Source: Cylindrotheca closterium (Eukaryota; Bacillariophyta; Bacillariophyceae; Bacillariales; Bacillariaceae). From it: a stretch of DNA of 57,643 nucleotides. Location: contig CAKOGP040000524.1 in assembly GCA_933822405.4 (NCBI GenBank), positions 1 to 57,643 on the forward strand, in the 5' to 3' direction. Positions 1 through 12,009 of this stretch are shown here, in pieces. Numbering within the stretch: position 1 is the stretch's first letter; each line of letters opens with the position of its first letter. A model generated the notes under the pieces. It had not been told where the DNA came from, searched no databases, and was given only the letters and a program-made list of their open reading frames with translations. Position numbers and translations under genes: made by a program.

Positions 1-160
1 CTCCAAACACACCATAACTCTCCTTACGGGAAGATTTGGCCTGGAGATCAATGAGCATCCTTGCCATCTCTTCAATGACTGGCCGTCTGGCACGTTTGAT
101 TTTGATATCTACCTCCTCTGGGGATGCGTGCATACGCCTCTTGCATGACAACACCATCAT
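1..160 (-). CDS. 5' end of an unidentified gene, cut by the window edge
   Basis: Read on the minus strand, an ATG pair at 160-155 opens a frame that stays open to the window edge (53 codons), with an in-frame TGA a short way upstream of the ATG. The peptide is basic and helix-prone (it contains PVIEEMARMLIDLQAKSSRK), unlike the random frames nearby. I do not recognise the family. The style resembles the N-terminus of some helix-turn-helix or transposase-like proteins, but this is only an impression. The rest of the gene lies outside the window, so the call could be wrong. Confidence 0.4.
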   Translation of the reverse strand, partial: MMVLSCKRRMHASPEEVDIKIKRARRPVIEEMARMLIDLQAKSSRKESYGVFG

Positions 161-853
161 TTCTTTCAATGATGTTGGAGTGAGTTTTGGAAATAATATT
201 GGCCTATATCAGTGCCTTTTTTAATACTGCGCTTCTACGTGGGCTACGTGATTCATGATTTTGACGTCATTCATGATTTTGCCGTTTTTCAGCGCAGTGT
301 CATCGCGCCCAAATCAAATTTATCTGTGCTGACATCTCTACTAGAACATCATATGAAAACTAGCCAATCAGCATGTAGACTAATTAAATAATGAGCTTCC
401 AGCCAATGTGCTTGGATTTTTATGGAACCTTTTTCTTCAGCGTCCACGACTTCGAAAGGGTGGTTTTGCCGTTTTACGAACAAGAATTGCTCACAAACGA
501 GTACAGTTTTTTGACTGGTACCAGGTACCTACCAAAAGCAAAGCAGTCTTTTCTTTCCCGAAAAAAGATCCAGTGTCCATCTCAAGACGACACGCTAAAG
601 GTTTTTGTACCAGTTACATAGTATAAATGTCACTGTTAACCAGGAAGAGCTGGCAGCGCGGACCTCTCTGCTTTATCTTTTCAGAACTCAGCCATTGAAG
701 TTTTGCAGAGCAGTGGTGCAGTTGTCAATTTTTAAATCATGGCATATGATCCACTCTCCATCCATTTTCCAGCGATGGTGACTCCGAGTTTGGGATTCGC
801 TGAAGCCCATACGTCCAATTAATCATATTGAATGCAACAGACCTTCAGCGAGC
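161..853. other. Intergenic stretch, no gene seen
   Basis: I see no convincing coding frame here. It has a GGTACC-rich near-palindrome around 518-534 and AT-rich sequence. From about 740 onward it aligns by eye with 13,990-14,100, so its right end belongs to the tandem DUF285 duplication unit. Confidence 0.5.
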
Positions 854-1049
854 TCAAAGGGATGCCGTCACGTGTACTTGCTTTACCATGAGATGTATGG
901 TGGAACACAACAGTGGCTTGGATGAACACAATTGTTGAATATCGCACCTTTCGATGCAACGGAATATTAGAAATGAGCTGAAGGTCTTGCAAATGCAGCC
1001 ACACCAACTAGAATGAATGCATTTCTTCCATTTTGACACATCCAAATCG

Positions 1050-1265
1050 AGAGTTATGCTGTGGATTGGGATGGACCGTTGGTGTTGAGAATATATGCGC
1101 CGACAAGCAACACTGACAATATAATGCTCGGAATCCGCGAGCCCCGCCGATGGACAAAGATTCTGATTGAAGGATGATGCACCCCAGAACATAGTACGGA
1201 CTATAGTCACACAGGAAACATCCCATGCTGTCAAGTCTTTATTGAAAGACATCCTCCCACGCATT
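1050..1265 (-). pseudogene. Decayed 3' end of a DUF285-repeat gene (relic 1)
   Basis: On the minus strand the translation reads FNKDLTAWDVSCV, then MFWGASSFNQNLCP. This is a last DUF285 repeat plus the terminal cap seen in the three intact genes. No open frame continues on either side and the conserved C-terminal Cys tail is scrambled. It lies just downstream of gene 1644-5378. Equivalent relics lie downstream of the other two copies (7370-7600 and 14,270-14,560), so the relic is part of the duplicated unit. Confidence 0.75.
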
Positions 1266-1643
1266 GCACACACATACCTATTATGCTTCTATCTGCTGCT
1301 GATGAGCGGTCCTATGCTCTACTGAGACAACGTCACTCAATTAGCTACATATTTTCTAAAACGCGCAATCAATTCTTACAACATGTCTTTTTAGAAGACG
1401 AATACAGAAGCCCCTTGTTCCAGCCTACCAGTACTTGTGTGTCGCTTGGAATTTGGAATCCAGGGACCGCCGAGTGATACACGTTGGTCAGAGTATCATA
1501 ATACCTGTTGCCTATCATCATATTACTTGCACTTGTAACGGGAATGCTACCATGCCTAATGTATACTGTCCCTCTAGAGTGTTCGGTTATTCTAATATAC
1601 AGTATTTGAACATTTTTTAAAAGGTGATTTCGCTTTTTTTAAA

Positions 1644-4600
1644 TTAATCGCAGGCTTGACAGAAGAATGGACCGGGTGGATTCGCAGAGAGGTTTGGATC
1701 GGACTGTGATTGGCAGCTTGTGGCGCCAGAAAACGCAAAGCCAACGTCGGCATTGCTAGGAAGGCGCGAGCCCCATGCACAAAGATTTTGATTGAAGGAT
1801 ATTGCCTTGAAGAACACAAGTCTCATGTCAGTGACAGAAGAAACATTCCAGGATGACAAGTCTTGATTGAAGTTTGATGCACCGTCAAACATTTGCAGCA
1901 TGTCAACCACAGAAGATACATCCCAAGATGACAAGTCTTGATTGAATGATGTAGCTCCAGTGAACATGTAACGCATGAGTGTGACAGAAGAAACATCCCA
2001 GGATGACAAGTCTTGATTGAATGATGATGCTTTGTAGAACATTCCGTTTAACTTCGTGGCCAAAGAAACATCCCAGGATGACAGGTCTTGATCGAAAGAT
2101 GATGTAGTGTGGAACATGTTTGTCATGGAAGTCACAGAAGAAACATCCCAAGATGACAAATCTTGATTGAAGGACGCTGCGCCTTGGAACATGAAACTCA
2201 TATCTGTCACAGAAGAAACGTCCCAGGATGACAAGTCTCCATTGAAGGATGTTGCGCCTTCAAACATCTTATTCATGAGTGTGACAGAAGAAACGTCCCA
2301 GGATGACAAGTCTTGATTGAATGATGGTACGTAGTAGAACATGTGATTCATTAGTGTGACAGAAGAAACATCCCATGATGACAAGTCCTGATTGAATGAT
2401 GAGACTCTGTAGAACATTCCGTTCATCACTGTTACCGAGGAAACATCCCAGGATGACAAGTCTTGATTGAAGACATATGCCGCGAAGAACATCCGGCTCA
2501 TATCTGTCACAGAAGAAACATCCCAGGATGACAAGTCTTTATTGAAGGATGATGCACTTTCAAACATTTGCCGCATGTTCGTTACTGAAGAAACATCCCA
2601 GGAGGATATGTCTTCGTTGAATGAGGATGCCCTCCAGAACATCCAACTCATATCTGTGACTGAAGAAACATCCCAGGATGACAAGTCTTGATTGAAAGAT
2701 GATGCGTCCAGGAACATTGAAGGCATTTTTGTCACAGAAGAAACATCCCATGATGACAAATCTTGATTGAATGATGATGCACGGTGAAACATCCCAGTCA
2801 TGTCAGTCACAGAAGAAACATCCCATGATGACAGGTCTTGATCGAAAGATTGTGCGTTGCGGAACATGACCGACATGAACTTTACAGAAGAAACAATCCA
2901 TGATGACAAGTCTTGATTGAAGGATGCTGCGCCATCGAACATGTGACTCATTGTTGTTACCGAAGAAACATCCCAGGATGACAGATCTTGATTGAATGAT
3001 GATGCAGAGTAGAACATGAAAGGCATATCAGTCACAGAAGAAACATTCCAGTTTCCAATGTCCTCATTGAAAGTGGTGCGACCACTGAATAGATTTCTCA
3101 TACTGGTAACGCTGGCAGCAAAACACCAGTCTTTGATTGGTCCATATGTGCTTTCGACTGATGCCTTTAACTCAGAAGGCTGAAACCAGTTCCCAACTGC
3201 TTCAGAAAGCTCGCTGTTCGATTCGAAACAGTTCCATCGTGGAGGTAGAGCGGTTGGTACAGGAGTAGGTTGGGCAGTCGTGGGTTGAAGCGTGGGTGAC
3301 AAAGTAGGCCCATGTGTCGGGTATATGCTTGGAGCATTGCTTGGGGCTTCGCTTGGGTCTTCACTAGGGGTTTCGGATGGCACTCGGGATGGGACAGAGG
3401 ACGGGCTCCGCGAAGGATTGCGAGACATCGTCTGCGACGGCATTGGTGTTGACCTTGGAACCATGATGACAGGAGTCGAGGATGGCATTTGTGATGGAGC
3501 TTGTGACGGCAAAAGAGAGGGATGTGCAGTGGGAAAGAGTGTCGGCCCCACTGAAGCAGTCATATCGTTGCTGTTTGGGGGTGTCGCTAAATCAATGTAT
3601 CCCAAATTTGTAACAATGATTCTTTCGTAGAGCCCAGCTAATTCAAGTTTTTCGGCAAGTACACCGTCTCCAAGAAAGGCACTGACTTCACCAATCACAT
3701 CCACGACTTTCACCGAATCATCCTTTACCGCAATGTCAAGCGCCACATTGATTCGATGACACCGTAGATTGGAAGTATCGTCGCATTGTACCCCCTCGAC
3801 TCCTGACGCATTGAGTGCCACATTTCCAATCGCATACACAAAGGAACCTTCCAGATAGCGAAGACTTCGCAAGTTTCGGACAACTCGATTGCATCCAGTT
3901 AGAGCTAGAGCCAGCAACTCTCGAAACTTCTCCTCAATGATGTCGGCTGAAACGCTGAGTTCCATTGGAAGAAACGGAGTCGCATCGAGCTCGAGTTTGT
4001 ATCTCTGCACGGGCATTGCTTCTTGGCCTTGTATGGTAGTTCCGTTAGCGACGGCGGCACAATCTTCTGCCAAGGGTGGATCAAAATCAACATCGACGTT
4101 GGTACTTGGAGATCCGCTAGGGGAACTTGTAAACGTCGAAGAATCCTGAGTTGGAGGGTCGGTTTCCAATGGAACATCTGTGATATTCGTCTCTGCGATT
4201 GTATCACTTTCAACTTGTGATGGTCCATTTGAGGCGGATGAATTCGTGTTACGAGTGCCAAGCCATGCTCCAATACCGGCAATTGCAACAACAAAGATAA
4301 AAAGCAGGCAGCAACAGATCCGAGCGCTCTTTTTCTGTTTGAATCGTTCCCAGTTCCTTGGATTCGAATTGCCATTCTGTGCTTCGTTGTTTTCACTTGA
4401 CTCCGGAACAAAGATTCCCGTAGCCGTCGACTTGGCTTTCTTTGGTCCTTTGCCATCAAGCTCCAAAGCTTCGTCTCCATCAGTGTCTTCTACAGCATTA
4501 GCTGTCACGAGTCCATCCGTATTCATAGGATCGAGATGATCTCCCTTTTCAGCTTCAAGTCTTGCTCTTCTTTCTACCCGACTTTCCTCCGTAGCTGACA

Positions 4601-5378
4601 CAGCCGACACAGGCCTGCTGCCTCTTCCTTTCTTGGTCGTTATACCAGACTGGTGGGCACCGGGCACCAATCCATTGATAGTCAAGTTCTTTGCCTTGGA
4701 AGCAGAATCCTTGGCGGATCGATCTTTATCAACTTGAGTTCCACGAGAGGACGCATGCGACCCAGGCATCGGCACAGTGATCGGTTGACTCGATGAATCC
4801 AAGAGGCTCTTTGCCTTTGCGGCAGCATCCGCCTTGGTGAGTCGATCTTGCTGGCCTCGTCTTCTACCAGCTTTATGCTTGCTGCTGTGACCGCTGCTGC
4901 CTTCAATCGGTACGTCTGTACGATCAGAACCACGGGCCTTACTTTCTTTCCTTCTCTCTTTTCCAGAAAGTTTCTCTTTGCCAGCGTCAGTTCCGCGAGA
5001 GACCGCATGGGCACCTGGCATCGGTCCAGTAATTGATTGGCTCGGTCGATCCAAGATTTCCTTTGCCTTTGCTGCAGCATCCGCCTTGGTAAGTCGATCT
5101 TGTTGGCCTCGTCTTCTACCTGTTCTATGCTTGCTGGTGCTGTGACCACTCTGGCCTTCAATCGGTGCTTCAACATCAGTACGGTCAGCAACATTCGACC
5201 CAGCAACACTGCTGTCTCGCTCAGCACGAGCCTTTTCCTTGGCCTTGAGTTCTTCCTCGCTTCTCTTGGTTCGGCGAGGTTCATTCCTCTTTGGATCGGT
5301 GCTGTTGCGATGTGAGGATCGGCTGCCGCTGCTCCTCGATTTCCTGCTGCTTTCGGTTACGCTTTCCTCAGAGTTCAT
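1644..5378 (-). CDS. Type II membrane protein with DUF285 (BspA-like) repeats, copy A
   Basis: This single-exon frame encodes 1244 aa. Residues 1-350 are Ser/Lys/Arg-rich and hold a block of about 70 aa repeated twice (core [15 protein letters not shown]). A basic stretch (FKQKKSAR) precedes one membrane segment at about 352-374 ([19 protein letters not shown]), suggesting N-in/C-out topology. Next come a short acidic Ser/Thr stalk, a folded domain at about 437-594 with paired Cys, a Pro-Ser-Thr linker ([18 protein letters not shown]) and, at about 759-1210, 18 repeats of 25 aa with core [16 protein letters not shown] Cys-containing cap ends the protein. The DUF285 repeats form a solenoid known from bacterial and protist surface proteins; adhesion or recognition is inferred. 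There is no N-terminal signal peptide, consistent with a type II signal anchor. The first Met is conserved in all three copies. Confidence 0.92.
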   Translation of the reverse strand: MNSEESVTESSRKSRSSGSRSSHRNSTDPKRNEPRRTKRSEEELKAKEKARAERDSSVAGSNVADRTDVEAPIEGQSGHSTSKHRTGRRRGQQDRLTKADAAAKAKEILDRPSQSITGPMPGAHAVSRGTDAGKEKLSGKERRKESKARGSDRTDVPIEGSSGHSSKHKAGRRRGQQDRLTKADAAAKAKSLLDSSSQPITVPMPGSHASSRGTQVDKDRSAKDSASKAKNLTINGLVPGAHQSGITTKKGRGSRPVSAVSATEESRVERRARLEAEKGDHLDPMNTDGLVTANAVEDTDGDEALELDGKGPKKAKSTATGIFVPESSENNEAQNGNSNPRNWERFKQKKSARICCCLLFIFVVAIAGIGAWLGTRNTNSSASNGPSQVESDTIAETNITDVPLETDPPTQDSSTFTSSPSGSPSTNVDVDFDPPLAEDCAAVANGTTIQGQEAMPVQRYKLELDATPFLPMELSVSADIIEEKFRELLALALTGCNRVVRNLRSLRYLEGSFVYAIGNVALNASGVEGVQCDDTSNLRCHRINVALDIAVKDDSVKVVDVIGEVSAFLGDGVLAEKLELAGLYERIIVTNLGYIDLATPPNSNDMTASVGPTLFPTAHPSLLPSQAPSQMPSSTPVIMVPRSTPMPSQTMSRNPSRSPSSVPSRVPSETPSEDPSEAPSNAPSIYPTHGPTLSPTLQPTTAQPTPVPTALPPRWNCFESNSELSEAVGNWFQPSELKASVESTYGPIKDWCFAASVTSMRNLFSGRTTFNEDIGNWNVSSVTDMPFMFYSASSFNQDLSSWDVSSVTTMSHMFDGAASFNQDLSSWIVSSVKFMSVMFRNAQSFDQDLSSWDVSSVTDMTGMFHRASSFNQDLSSWDVSSVTKMPSMFLDASSFNQDLSSWDVSSVTDMSWMFWRASSFNEDISSWDVSSVTNMRQMFESASSFNKDLSSWDVSSVTDMSRMFFAAYVFNQDLSSWDVSSVTVMNGMFYRVSSFNQDLSSWDVSSVTLMNHMFYYVPSFNQDLSSWDVSSVTLMNKMFEGATSFNGDLSSWDVSSVTDMSFMFQGAASFNQDLSSWDVSSVTSMTNMFHTTSSFDQDLSSWDVSLATKLNGMFYKASSFNQDLSSWDVSSVTLMRYMFTGATSFNQDLSSWDVSSVVDMLQMFDGASNFNQDLSSWNVSSVTDMRLVFFKAISFNQNLCAWGSRLPSNADVGFAFSGATSCQSQSDPNLSANPPGPFFCQACD

Positions 5379-5690
5379 GTTGATTCAATCTCTATCGCAA
5401 ACAGTATCAATACGCTCGATTTTTGCAATCCAATAATTTAACTCTTCAAACAATAAATATAAAACTTCCGCCGAAAAACAAAAGAGAGGCAGTCATCTTC
5501 CACTAGATGATCGAGGGGGACCTCCATTGTACGCACCCGGTAGCAATATGTACGTGTATGTGTTCGTAGATGAAAAGCCTGTATGGCCAAGGAAGACTTT
5601 GAACTTCGAAGTGTCGGAACACTTATGGGAAATACACGCCGGCAAACCATCCCTTTGCGATTCAGAGCATCTCCAGAAGTTTTCAATGAC
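5379..5690 (-). promoter_or_regulatory. Conserved leader/promoter block of DUF285 copy A
   Basis: This block directly upstream of the start codon is essentially identical to 10,989-11,300 (copy B) and recognisable, with small indels, at 18,620-18,910 (copy C). It probably contains the 5' UTR and core promoter. I cannot define a TATA or initiator element with confidence. Open frames on the opposite strand also persist among the copies, but copy C has indels and a different start, so I do not call a gene. Confidence 0.5.
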
Positions 5691-6210
5691 AAAAAGAACG
5701 ACAAAGAAAGTGCTGCATTGGGGTATGGGCTCAAAAATGAAATGGAAAAACTTGTCCAGACCGTCGAAAAATACATTACTGTAGGTCAAGGTTCTATTTT
5801 AGGATACCTCCAGGTAAACATGTATGAATGGTATGATATATTGAATATTGGACACATCTCTAGAGGGTACAATAATCGGCAATATGCTATGCCCTAGGAT
5901 CGGCCATGTTGCTTTGTGCCATACCCAGCATTTCAAATTCTACGGTCGTCGGGCGTTTCGATGCTCGCAGTTGGTTTGTTTCCAGCATCAGCATCTTACT
6001 CTAAGCAACCGTACCACTTCTGCTCTTTTATCAAAGTTGATCATTCCAAAAGACTTATTTCCATTGAAGAATCAATCATAGCTTCAGTTTCACCGCCATC
6101 GACAACGATATGCAATCCACATTACAATCTTATTAACTCCTAAACATTGCCGCCAAGCCTTGCCTTGGGCCTTGTCTTCGTTCCAAGAAGATAATGACAT
6201 TTTAGATTCA

Positions 6211-6530
6211 TCAGAACATCATGATTCCTCCTATAGTTTGACGAAGATTCCAATACTAAATCCTTACAGGAAGTAGATCTCGATGATGGCATCATGGCGA
6301 ACCGGTTTATAGATAGCTCGGAAACTACTCTTTCCTTGTTGGAAGCAGGAGTACAGTCCATCAAGCCATGGGAAAACTTGAATGATGGAACATTGGTTGG
6401 GAACCTATTTCGTTCTCATTGTTCGTTCTCATGAAGAGCATTCTCAACAGACAACCAGTAATAGAAATCTAAAGAAAAAGAAAACGGCGGCAGCAACCAA
6501 CGAACGGAATGCCGTCGATACCATGGGCTT
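6211..6530 (+). pseudogene. Relic of the 5' end of the LanC-like gene
   Basis: The DNA aligns by eye with 19,958-20,230, the first exonic bases of the intact LanC-like gene. Shared stretches include catcatgattcc, gtagatctcgatgatg, cggaaactactctttc and tatttcgttctcat, and both contain the segment encoding the first LanC motif. Frameshifts and stops break the frame. The flank at 5975-6045 also matches 19,282-19,345 upstream of the intact gene. It sits upstream of and divergent from DUF285 copy A, exactly as the intact LanC-like gene sits relative to copy C. The tandem duplication therefore carried the head of the neighbouring gene with it. Confidence 0.8.
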
Positions 6531-6639
6531 CCCGGCGATGAATAAACACAGTATCATTACGGTACAGCATAATCCAATTCATTCACCTGAAAGAGATCAA
6601 TGAAAGACTGCAAAGTGTCGTCAAGCTGACGGAAAAGTG

Positions 6640-7290
6640 CGATGGACATGCTCTATTGAAGAGGATCGAACTATTCTGGGATCAACTTTAAAAACACATT
6701 CTTTAGTAAGCAGTGCAGTAGCAAGATATGTAAATCCCACCCCCGTTTTTGCTTTCAAAAGAATGCGACAAGTGCTTGATGATGGTGATGATATTGTTTG
6801 TGCGCAATATACCGAATATGGTTTCTGTACCAGGTACACGTGTACCTGGTACCGGTACGCACGTACGTTTATCACAATAGTCTGACGCCGAATTTCCGAG
6901 TATGACGTGTATATTCATATCTGTACCCGTATACGTTAATGTGTCGGGGGAAATTGAGAATATATATGGCCGACCCGCATCTTTAATTTGACAGATTTTT
7001 CAACATTCTTGATGTCAACGGCTGCAGTTGGAAGTTGTCTCACAAAGGGCCCACCCTCCTTCGTATTGGAATATACGGCTCGGAAGATGAATCATCGCAA
7101 CAAATTTCTTCTGAAGCGAGCAAAAGAAATTAGAAATGATTGCCATCATCACTCGACCTCATCCTGGTCAGAACCAAGAATTAAAATGGTATCGAGTACC
7201 AAAGCAACTGCAGACGGATGCGGTTCTTCAAGGCTAATCGAACTTTTGAGGTGCAATTGGCATTGTCGGCAAATATAAAATGACAAAGCT
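6640..7290. repeat. Duplicated non-coding segment (pair with 12,905-13,690)
   Basis: The stretch agcagtgcagtagcaagata and several later blocks (for example around 6965-7140 and 7190-7270) recur in order at 12,943 onward, 13,185-13,410 and 13,560-13,680, with substitutions and indels. No frame is preserved between the copies. It appears to be old tandem-unit DNA now drifting neutrally. It contains the 26-nt palindrome listed separately. Confidence 0.65.
6827..6852. repeat. Perfect 26-nt palindrome of GTACC/GGTAC units
   Basis: The 26 bases read identically on both strands with no spacer (half-site GTACCAGGTACAC). It is followed by another self-complementary run, accggt. The paired segment at 12,905-13,690 lacks it, so it arose or was lost after duplication. 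Confidence 0.85.
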
Positions 7291-7369
7291 CTCTTTGAGC
7301 AAATGAATTTCTAATTGCCATCAAGAACTATTGTATGGGAATTTTAAGATGATACCGAGCGCTGCCGAT

Positions 7370-7600
7370 TGAATAGTCTGGCGCCGGGTTGAGATGGACT
7401 GTTGGTGTCGAAATTAAATGCCCCGACAACTCTGATGAGCCCTACGCACGACATTCTGATTTAAGGAGGATGATGCACCGCCGCACGTAGCACCGAACAC
7501 AGTCACAGCGAGAATATCCCATGCTTTTTTCGAACATCAAATTCGTGCTTGTGACAGAAGAAACATCCCGCGCATATCACCCAAATACATCTTCCTTCTC
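7370..7600 (-). pseudogene. Decayed 3' end of a DUF285-repeat gene (relic 2)
   Basis: Minus-strand fragments of repeat and cap sequence are visible: a repeat-like gatgatgcaccgc block, a degraded cap, and a well preserved piece of repeat DNA (gtgacagaagaaacatccc) near 7551-7570. No frame is open. It occupies the same position relative to copy B as relic 1 does to copy A, and is the most degraded of the three relics. Confidence 0.6.
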
Positions 7601-7757
7601 TAATATGCATTGCATCAGAAGTACAATGAATGGTGCAGTAGTTCCTATCCTACATGGCTTTCGGTTGACACAGATGCTTGGATGATCCCAAATTTATAGT
7701 ACTGTCGCTGGAGTGTTTGGTGATTCGTTCCAACATATTTTTTACAATGAATACGAT

Positions 7758-10700
7758 TTACAATTGATAAGAATCGCAAGCGTGACAGAAGAATGGACCT
7801 GGTGGATTTGCAGCGAGGTTGGGATTGGACTGGGATTGGCAGCTGGTGGCCCCGGCAAAGGAGTTGGCCATATTGGCAATGCTCGGAATGCGTGAGCCCC
7901 ACGGACAAAGATTCTGATCGAAGGATGATGCTTCCGCAAACAAGTTCCACATGTTTGTCACAGAAGATACATCCCAGGATGATAAATCCTGATTGAAGGC
8001 ATATGCGCGGTAGAACATCCATCCCATATCTTGCACAGAAGACACATCCCAGGACGACAAGTCACCATTGAAGACCGTTGCTCCAGCGAACATGAATCCC
8101 AAAACAGTAACGGAAGAAACATCCCAGGATGACACGTCTTGATTGAAGGATGATGCACGTTGAAACATTCGCATCATGTTTGTTACTGAAGAAACATCCC
8201 AAGAGGATGTGTCTTGGTTGAATGATAATGCCCACAAGAACATCGAACTCATATCTGTGACCGAGGAAACATCCCAGGATGACAAGTCTTTATTGAAGGA
8301 TGATGCGTAGTGGAACATTGACGTCATTTTTGTCACAGAAGAGACATTCCATGATGACAAGTTTTGATTGAATTTTAAGGCACCATTAAACGTGCCAGTC
8401 ATGTCAGTCACAGAAGAAACATCCCATGATGACAGGTCTTGATCGAAAGATTGTGCGTTGCGGAACATGGCCGAAATGCTCGTTACAGAAGAAACATTCC
8501 ATGATGACAAGTCTTGATTGAAGGATGACGCGCCATCGAACATGGCTTCCATTGTTGTGACAGAAGAAACATCCCAAGTTGACAGGTCTTGCTTGAAGGA
8601 TGATGCAGATTGAAACATTCCACTCATATCTGCAACAGAAGAGACATCCCAGTTTCCAATGTCCTCATTGAAAGTAGTGCGATCACGGAAGAGATCTAAC
8701 ATACTGGTAACACCTGTACCAAAACACCAGTCTCCAATTGGTCCATATGTGTCTTCGACTGATGCCTTTGACTGAGCAGAGTCCAGAAACCAGTTTCCAA
8801 CCGCATCAGAAAGCTCGCTGTTGTATCGAAAACAAGTCACTGTCGGCGATGAGGTTGGCACAGGAGTAGGTGGGGCAGTCGTGGGTTGAAGCGTGGGTGG
8901 AGAGGTTGGTGGCAAAGTAGGACCAGGTGTCCGGGCTATGCTTGGGGCTTCACTTGGGGCTTCACTTGGCGCTTCACTTGGCGCTTCACTAGGGGTTTCG
9001 GTTGGCACTCGGGATGGGACAGAGGACGGGCTCCGCGAAGGATTGCGAGACATCGTCTGCGATGGCATTGGTGTTGACCTTGGAACCATGCTGACAGGAG
9101 ACAAGGATGGCATTTGTGATGGAGCCTGTGACGGCAAAAGAGAGGGATGTGCAGTGGGAAAGAGTGTCGGCACCACTGAAGCAGTCGGGGGAGTCGCGAA
9201 ATCAATATATCCCAAATTCGTAACGATAATTCTTTCGTAGAGCCCAGCTAATTCAAGTTTTTCGGCAAGTACACCGTCTCCAAGAAAGGCACTGACTTCA
9301 CCAATCACATCCACGACTTTCACCGAATCATCCTTTACCGCAATGTCAAGCTCCACATTGATTCGATGACACCGTAGATTGGAAGCATCGTCGCATTGTA
9401 CCCCCTCGACTCCTGACGCATTGAGTGCCACATTTCCAATCGCATACACAAAGGAACCTTCCAGATAGCGAAGACTTCGCAAGTTTCGGGCAACTCGATT
9501 GCATCCAGTTAGAGCTAGAGCCAGCAACTCTCGAAACTTCTCCTCAACGATGTCGGCTGAAACGCTGAGTTCCATTGGAAGAAACGGAGTCGCATCGAGC
9601 TCGAGTTTGTATCTCTGCACGGGCATTGCTTCTTGGCCTTGTATGGTAGTTCCGTTAGCGACGGCGGCACAATCTTCTGCCAAGGGTGGATCAAAATCAA
9701 CATCGACGTTGGTACTTGGAGATCCGCTAGGGGAACTTGTAAACGTCGAAGAATCCTGAGTTGGAGGGTCGGTTTCCAATGGAACATCTGTGATATTCGT
9801 CTCTGCGATTGTATCACTTTCAACTTGTGATGGTCCATTTGAGGCGGATGAATTCGTGTTACGAGTGCCAAGCCATGCTCCAATACCGGCAATTGCAACA
9901 ACAAAGATAAAAAGCAGGCAGCAACAGATCCGAGCGCTCTTTTTCTGTTTGAATCGTTCCCAGTTCCTTGGATTCGAATTGCCATTCTGTGCTTCGTTGT
10001 TTTCACTTGACTCCGGAACAAAGATTCCCGTAGCCGTCGACTTGGCTTTCTTTGGTCCTTTGCCATCAAGCTCCAAAGCTTCGTCTCCATCAGTGTCTTC
10101 TACAGCATTAGCTGTCACGAGTCCATCCGTATTCATAGGATCGAGATGATCTCCCTTTTCAGCTTCAAGTCTTGCTCTTCTTTCTACCCGACTTTCCTCC
10201 GTAGCTGACACAGCCGACACAGGCCTGCTGCCTCTTCCTTTCTTGGTCGTTATACCAGACTGGTGGGCACCGGGCACCAATCCATTGATAGTCAAGTTCT
10301 TTGCCTTGGAAGCAGAATCCTTGGCGGATCGATCTTTATTAACTTGAGTTCCACGAGAGGACGCATGCGACCCAGGCATCGGCACAGTGATCGGTTGGCT
10401 CGATGAATCCAAGAGGCTCTTTGCCTTTTCGGCAGCATCCGCCTTGGTGAGTCGATCTTGCTGGCCTCGTCTTCTACCAGCTTTATGCTTGCTGCTGTGA
10501 CCGCTGCTGCCTTCAATCGGTGCGTCTGTACGATCAGAACCACGGGCCTTACTTTCTTTCCTCCTCTCTTTTCCAGAAAGTTTCTCTTTGCCAGCGTCAG
10601 TTCCACGAGAGGCCGCATGGGCACCTGGTATCGGTCCAGTAACTGGTTGGCTCGGTCGATCCAGGATTTCCTTTGCCTTTGTTGCAGCATCCGCCTTGGT

Positions 10701-10988
10701 AAGTCGATCTTGTTGGCCTCGTCTTCTACCAGTTTTATGCTTGCTGGTGCTGTGACCACTCTGGCCTTCAATCGGTGCTTCAACATCAGTACGGTCAGCA
10801 ACATTCGACCCAGCAACACTGCTGTCTCGCTCAGCACGAGCCTTTTCCTTGGCCTTGAGTTCTTCTTCGCTTCTCTTGGTTCGACGAGGTTCATTCCTCT
10901 TTGGATCGGTGCTGTTGCGATGTGAGGATCGGCTGCCGCTGCTCCTCGATTTCCTGCTGCTTTCGGTTACGCTTTCCTCAGAGTTCAT
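7758..10988 (-). CDS. Type II membrane protein with DUF285 repeats, copy B
   Basis: The product is 1076 aa with the same order of parts as copy A: Ser/Lys/Arg-rich cytoplasmic part with a doubled block, membrane segment at about 352-374, folded juxtamembrane domain, Pro-Ser-Thr linker (here with a run of SEAP units), then DUF285 repeats. It has only 11 repeats, and several are unusual (for example [11 protein letters not shown] and [15 protein letters not shown]). The cap is [11 protein letters not shown]. The tail runs five codons past the Cys that ends copy A (CDSYQL) because the stop codon is displaced. Its first 600 codons are nearly identical to copy A, while the repeat region is clearly divergent. 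Confidence 0.92.
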   Translation of the reverse strand: MNSEESVTESSRKSRSSGSRSSHRNSTDPKRNEPRRTKRSEEELKAKEKARAERDSSVAGSNVADRTDVEAPIEGQSGHSTSKHKTGRRRGQQDRLTKADAATKAKEILDRPSQPVTGPIPGAHAASRGTDAGKEKLSGKERRKESKARGSDRTDAPIEGSSGHSSKHKAGRRRGQQDRLTKADAAEKAKSLLDSSSQPITVPMPGSHASSRGTQVNKDRSAKDSASKAKNLTINGLVPGAHQSGITTKKGRGSRPVSAVSATEESRVERRARLEAEKGDHLDPMNTDGLVTANAVEDTDGDEALELDGKGPKKAKSTATGIFVPESSENNEAQNGNSNPRNWERFKQKKSARICCCLLFIFVVAIAGIGAWLGTRNTNSSASNGPSQVESDTIAETNITDVPLETDPPTQDSSTFTSSPSGSPSTNVDVDFDPPLAEDCAAVANGTTIQGQEAMPVQRYKLELDATPFLPMELSVSADIVEEKFRELLALALTGCNRVARNLRSLRYLEGSFVYAIGNVALNASGVEGVQCDDASNLRCHRINVELDIAVKDDSVKVVDVIGEVSAFLGDGVLAEKLELAGLYERIIVTNLGYIDFATPPTASVVPTLFPTAHPSLLPSQAPSQMPSLSPVSMVPRSTPMPSQTMSRNPSRSPSSVPSRVPTETPSEAPSEAPSEAPSEAPSIARTPGPTLPPTSPPTLQPTTAPPTPVPTSSPTVTCFRYNSELSDAVGNWFLDSAQSKASVEDTYGPIGDWCFGTGVTSMLDLFRDRTTFNEDIGNWDVSSVADMSGMFQSASSFKQDLSTWDVSSVTTMEAMFDGASSFNQDLSSWNVSSVTSISAMFRNAQSFDQDLSSWDVSSVTDMTGTFNGALKFNQNLSSWNVSSVTKMTSMFHYASSFNKDLSSWDVSSVTDMSSMFLWALSFNQDTSSWDVSSVTNMMRMFQRASSFNQDVSSWDVSSVTVLGFMFAGATVFNGDLSSWDVSSVQDMGWMFYRAYAFNQDLSSWDVSSVTNMWNLFAEASSFDQNLCPWGSRIPSIANMANSFAGATSCQSQSNPNLAANPPGPFFCHACDSYQL

Positions 10989-11300
10989 GTTGATTCAATC
11001 TCTATCGCAAACAGTATCAATACGCTCGATTTTTGCAATCCAATAATTTAACTCTTCAAACAATAAATATAAAACTTCCGCCGAAAAACAAAAGAGAGGC
11101 AGTCATCTTCCACTAGATGATCGAGGGGGACCTCCATTGTACGCACCCGGTAGCAATATGTACGTGTATGTGTTCGTAGATGAAAAGCCTGTATGGCCAA
11201 GGAAGACTTTGAACTTCGAAGTGTCGGAACACTTATGGGAAATACACGCCGGCAAACCATCCCTTTGCGATTCAGAGCATCTCCAGAAGTTTTCAATGAC
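10989..11300 (-). promoter_or_regulatory. Conserved leader/promoter block of DUF285 copy B
   Basis: By eye it shows no difference from the copy A block over about 300 bases. Beyond 11,300 the two flanks part ways: copy A leads to the LanC-like relic, copy B to the GH2 and LRR_5 relics. This sharp edge marks a recombination or conversion boundary. Confidence 0.5.
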
Positions 11301-11518
11301 CAAAAGACAAAGAAAGTATTGGGGTATGGGCTCAAAAATGAAATAAAAAAAACTGTTCGCAATAAAATAGAATACAACTGCGCGGTCCGCCGGACCGTCG
11401 ATGTTCAATCGGACACTTCCTCGAACCATCAAGCTTTTTATTATTACAGAACCCGCGGTATATATGGCTGTGAACCAATTAAAGCTACAACATTGCTTCC
11501 CAAGGAATAAAGCCCGCT

Positions 11519-11960
11519 ATGACCATGGTCCCAGGCGAAGGGTCGTATGCGGAATTTGAAGATGTGGAATGGAAGGATTGTTCTCTTGCGGCTGTTGCTC
11601 GGATGCAAGAAGATGACGACGCTGCAGTATCCACAGAAGTCACAACTTGTGGTCCTCCACTCGCTTTGAAAACTGAGTATCCCTTGCCCTTTGCCTCACA
11701 CTGGAACAGGAAGTGCCCTCTTTTTGAATGGTCAAGATGCGGCACTGATCCGAGTCTCCTCCATCGCAGATGCAAATGGCCAGATGGTACTACACATGGC
11801 TAATAGTCAAAATGTCTACTTTGCCATTGTGAGCGGACCAGGAGAGATCCAAGGAAGTGTGCGGCAATCCAAAATCATAGGAAGCTAACAATGCTCCGTG
11901 GCACATTGCATATCATGGATTGGTCCGAGCGGTAGTCCGCGTCGGATTATGTCGAGATCA
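11519..11960 (+). pseudogene. Relic of a glycoside hydrolase family 2 (beta-galactosidase-like) gene
   Basis: Three consecutive pieces in different plus-strand frames read as the C-terminal beta-sandwich part of GH2 enzymes. The first ends TTCGPPLALK. The second is TGTGSALFLNGQDAALIRV followed by YFAIVSGPGEIQG. The third is APWHIAYHGLVRAVVRV. Motifs of the form LDGQDxALxRA, VSGPGxIxG and AYHGLARAxVxV are typical of that region in GH2 proteins. At least two frameshifts (near 11,690 and 11,885) separate the pieces, and no catalytic domain is present. It is a dead fragment. Confidence 0.7.
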
Positions 11961-12009
11961 GCCAATCGAAGACTAAAAACATGTGTCACCAAGATCCAAT
12001 AAGAATTCA

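Noticed and set aside
1750..3100. Regular 75-bp repeats that could look like a CRISPR array
   Set aside because: The period is continuous coding sequence for 25-aa DUF285 units with no unique spacers, in a eukaryotic gene.
3905..4480. A 191-codon frame conserved in all three DUF285 copies in another frame of the same strand
   Set aside because: Conservation is explained by the near-identical DNA of the overlapping DUF285 genes; composition is that of a shadow frame.
5527..5784. Plus-strand frame upstream of DUF285 copy A, partly kept in copies B and C
   Set aside because: Copy C has indels changing the start, and the 3' part differs in all copies; best explained as leader DNA.
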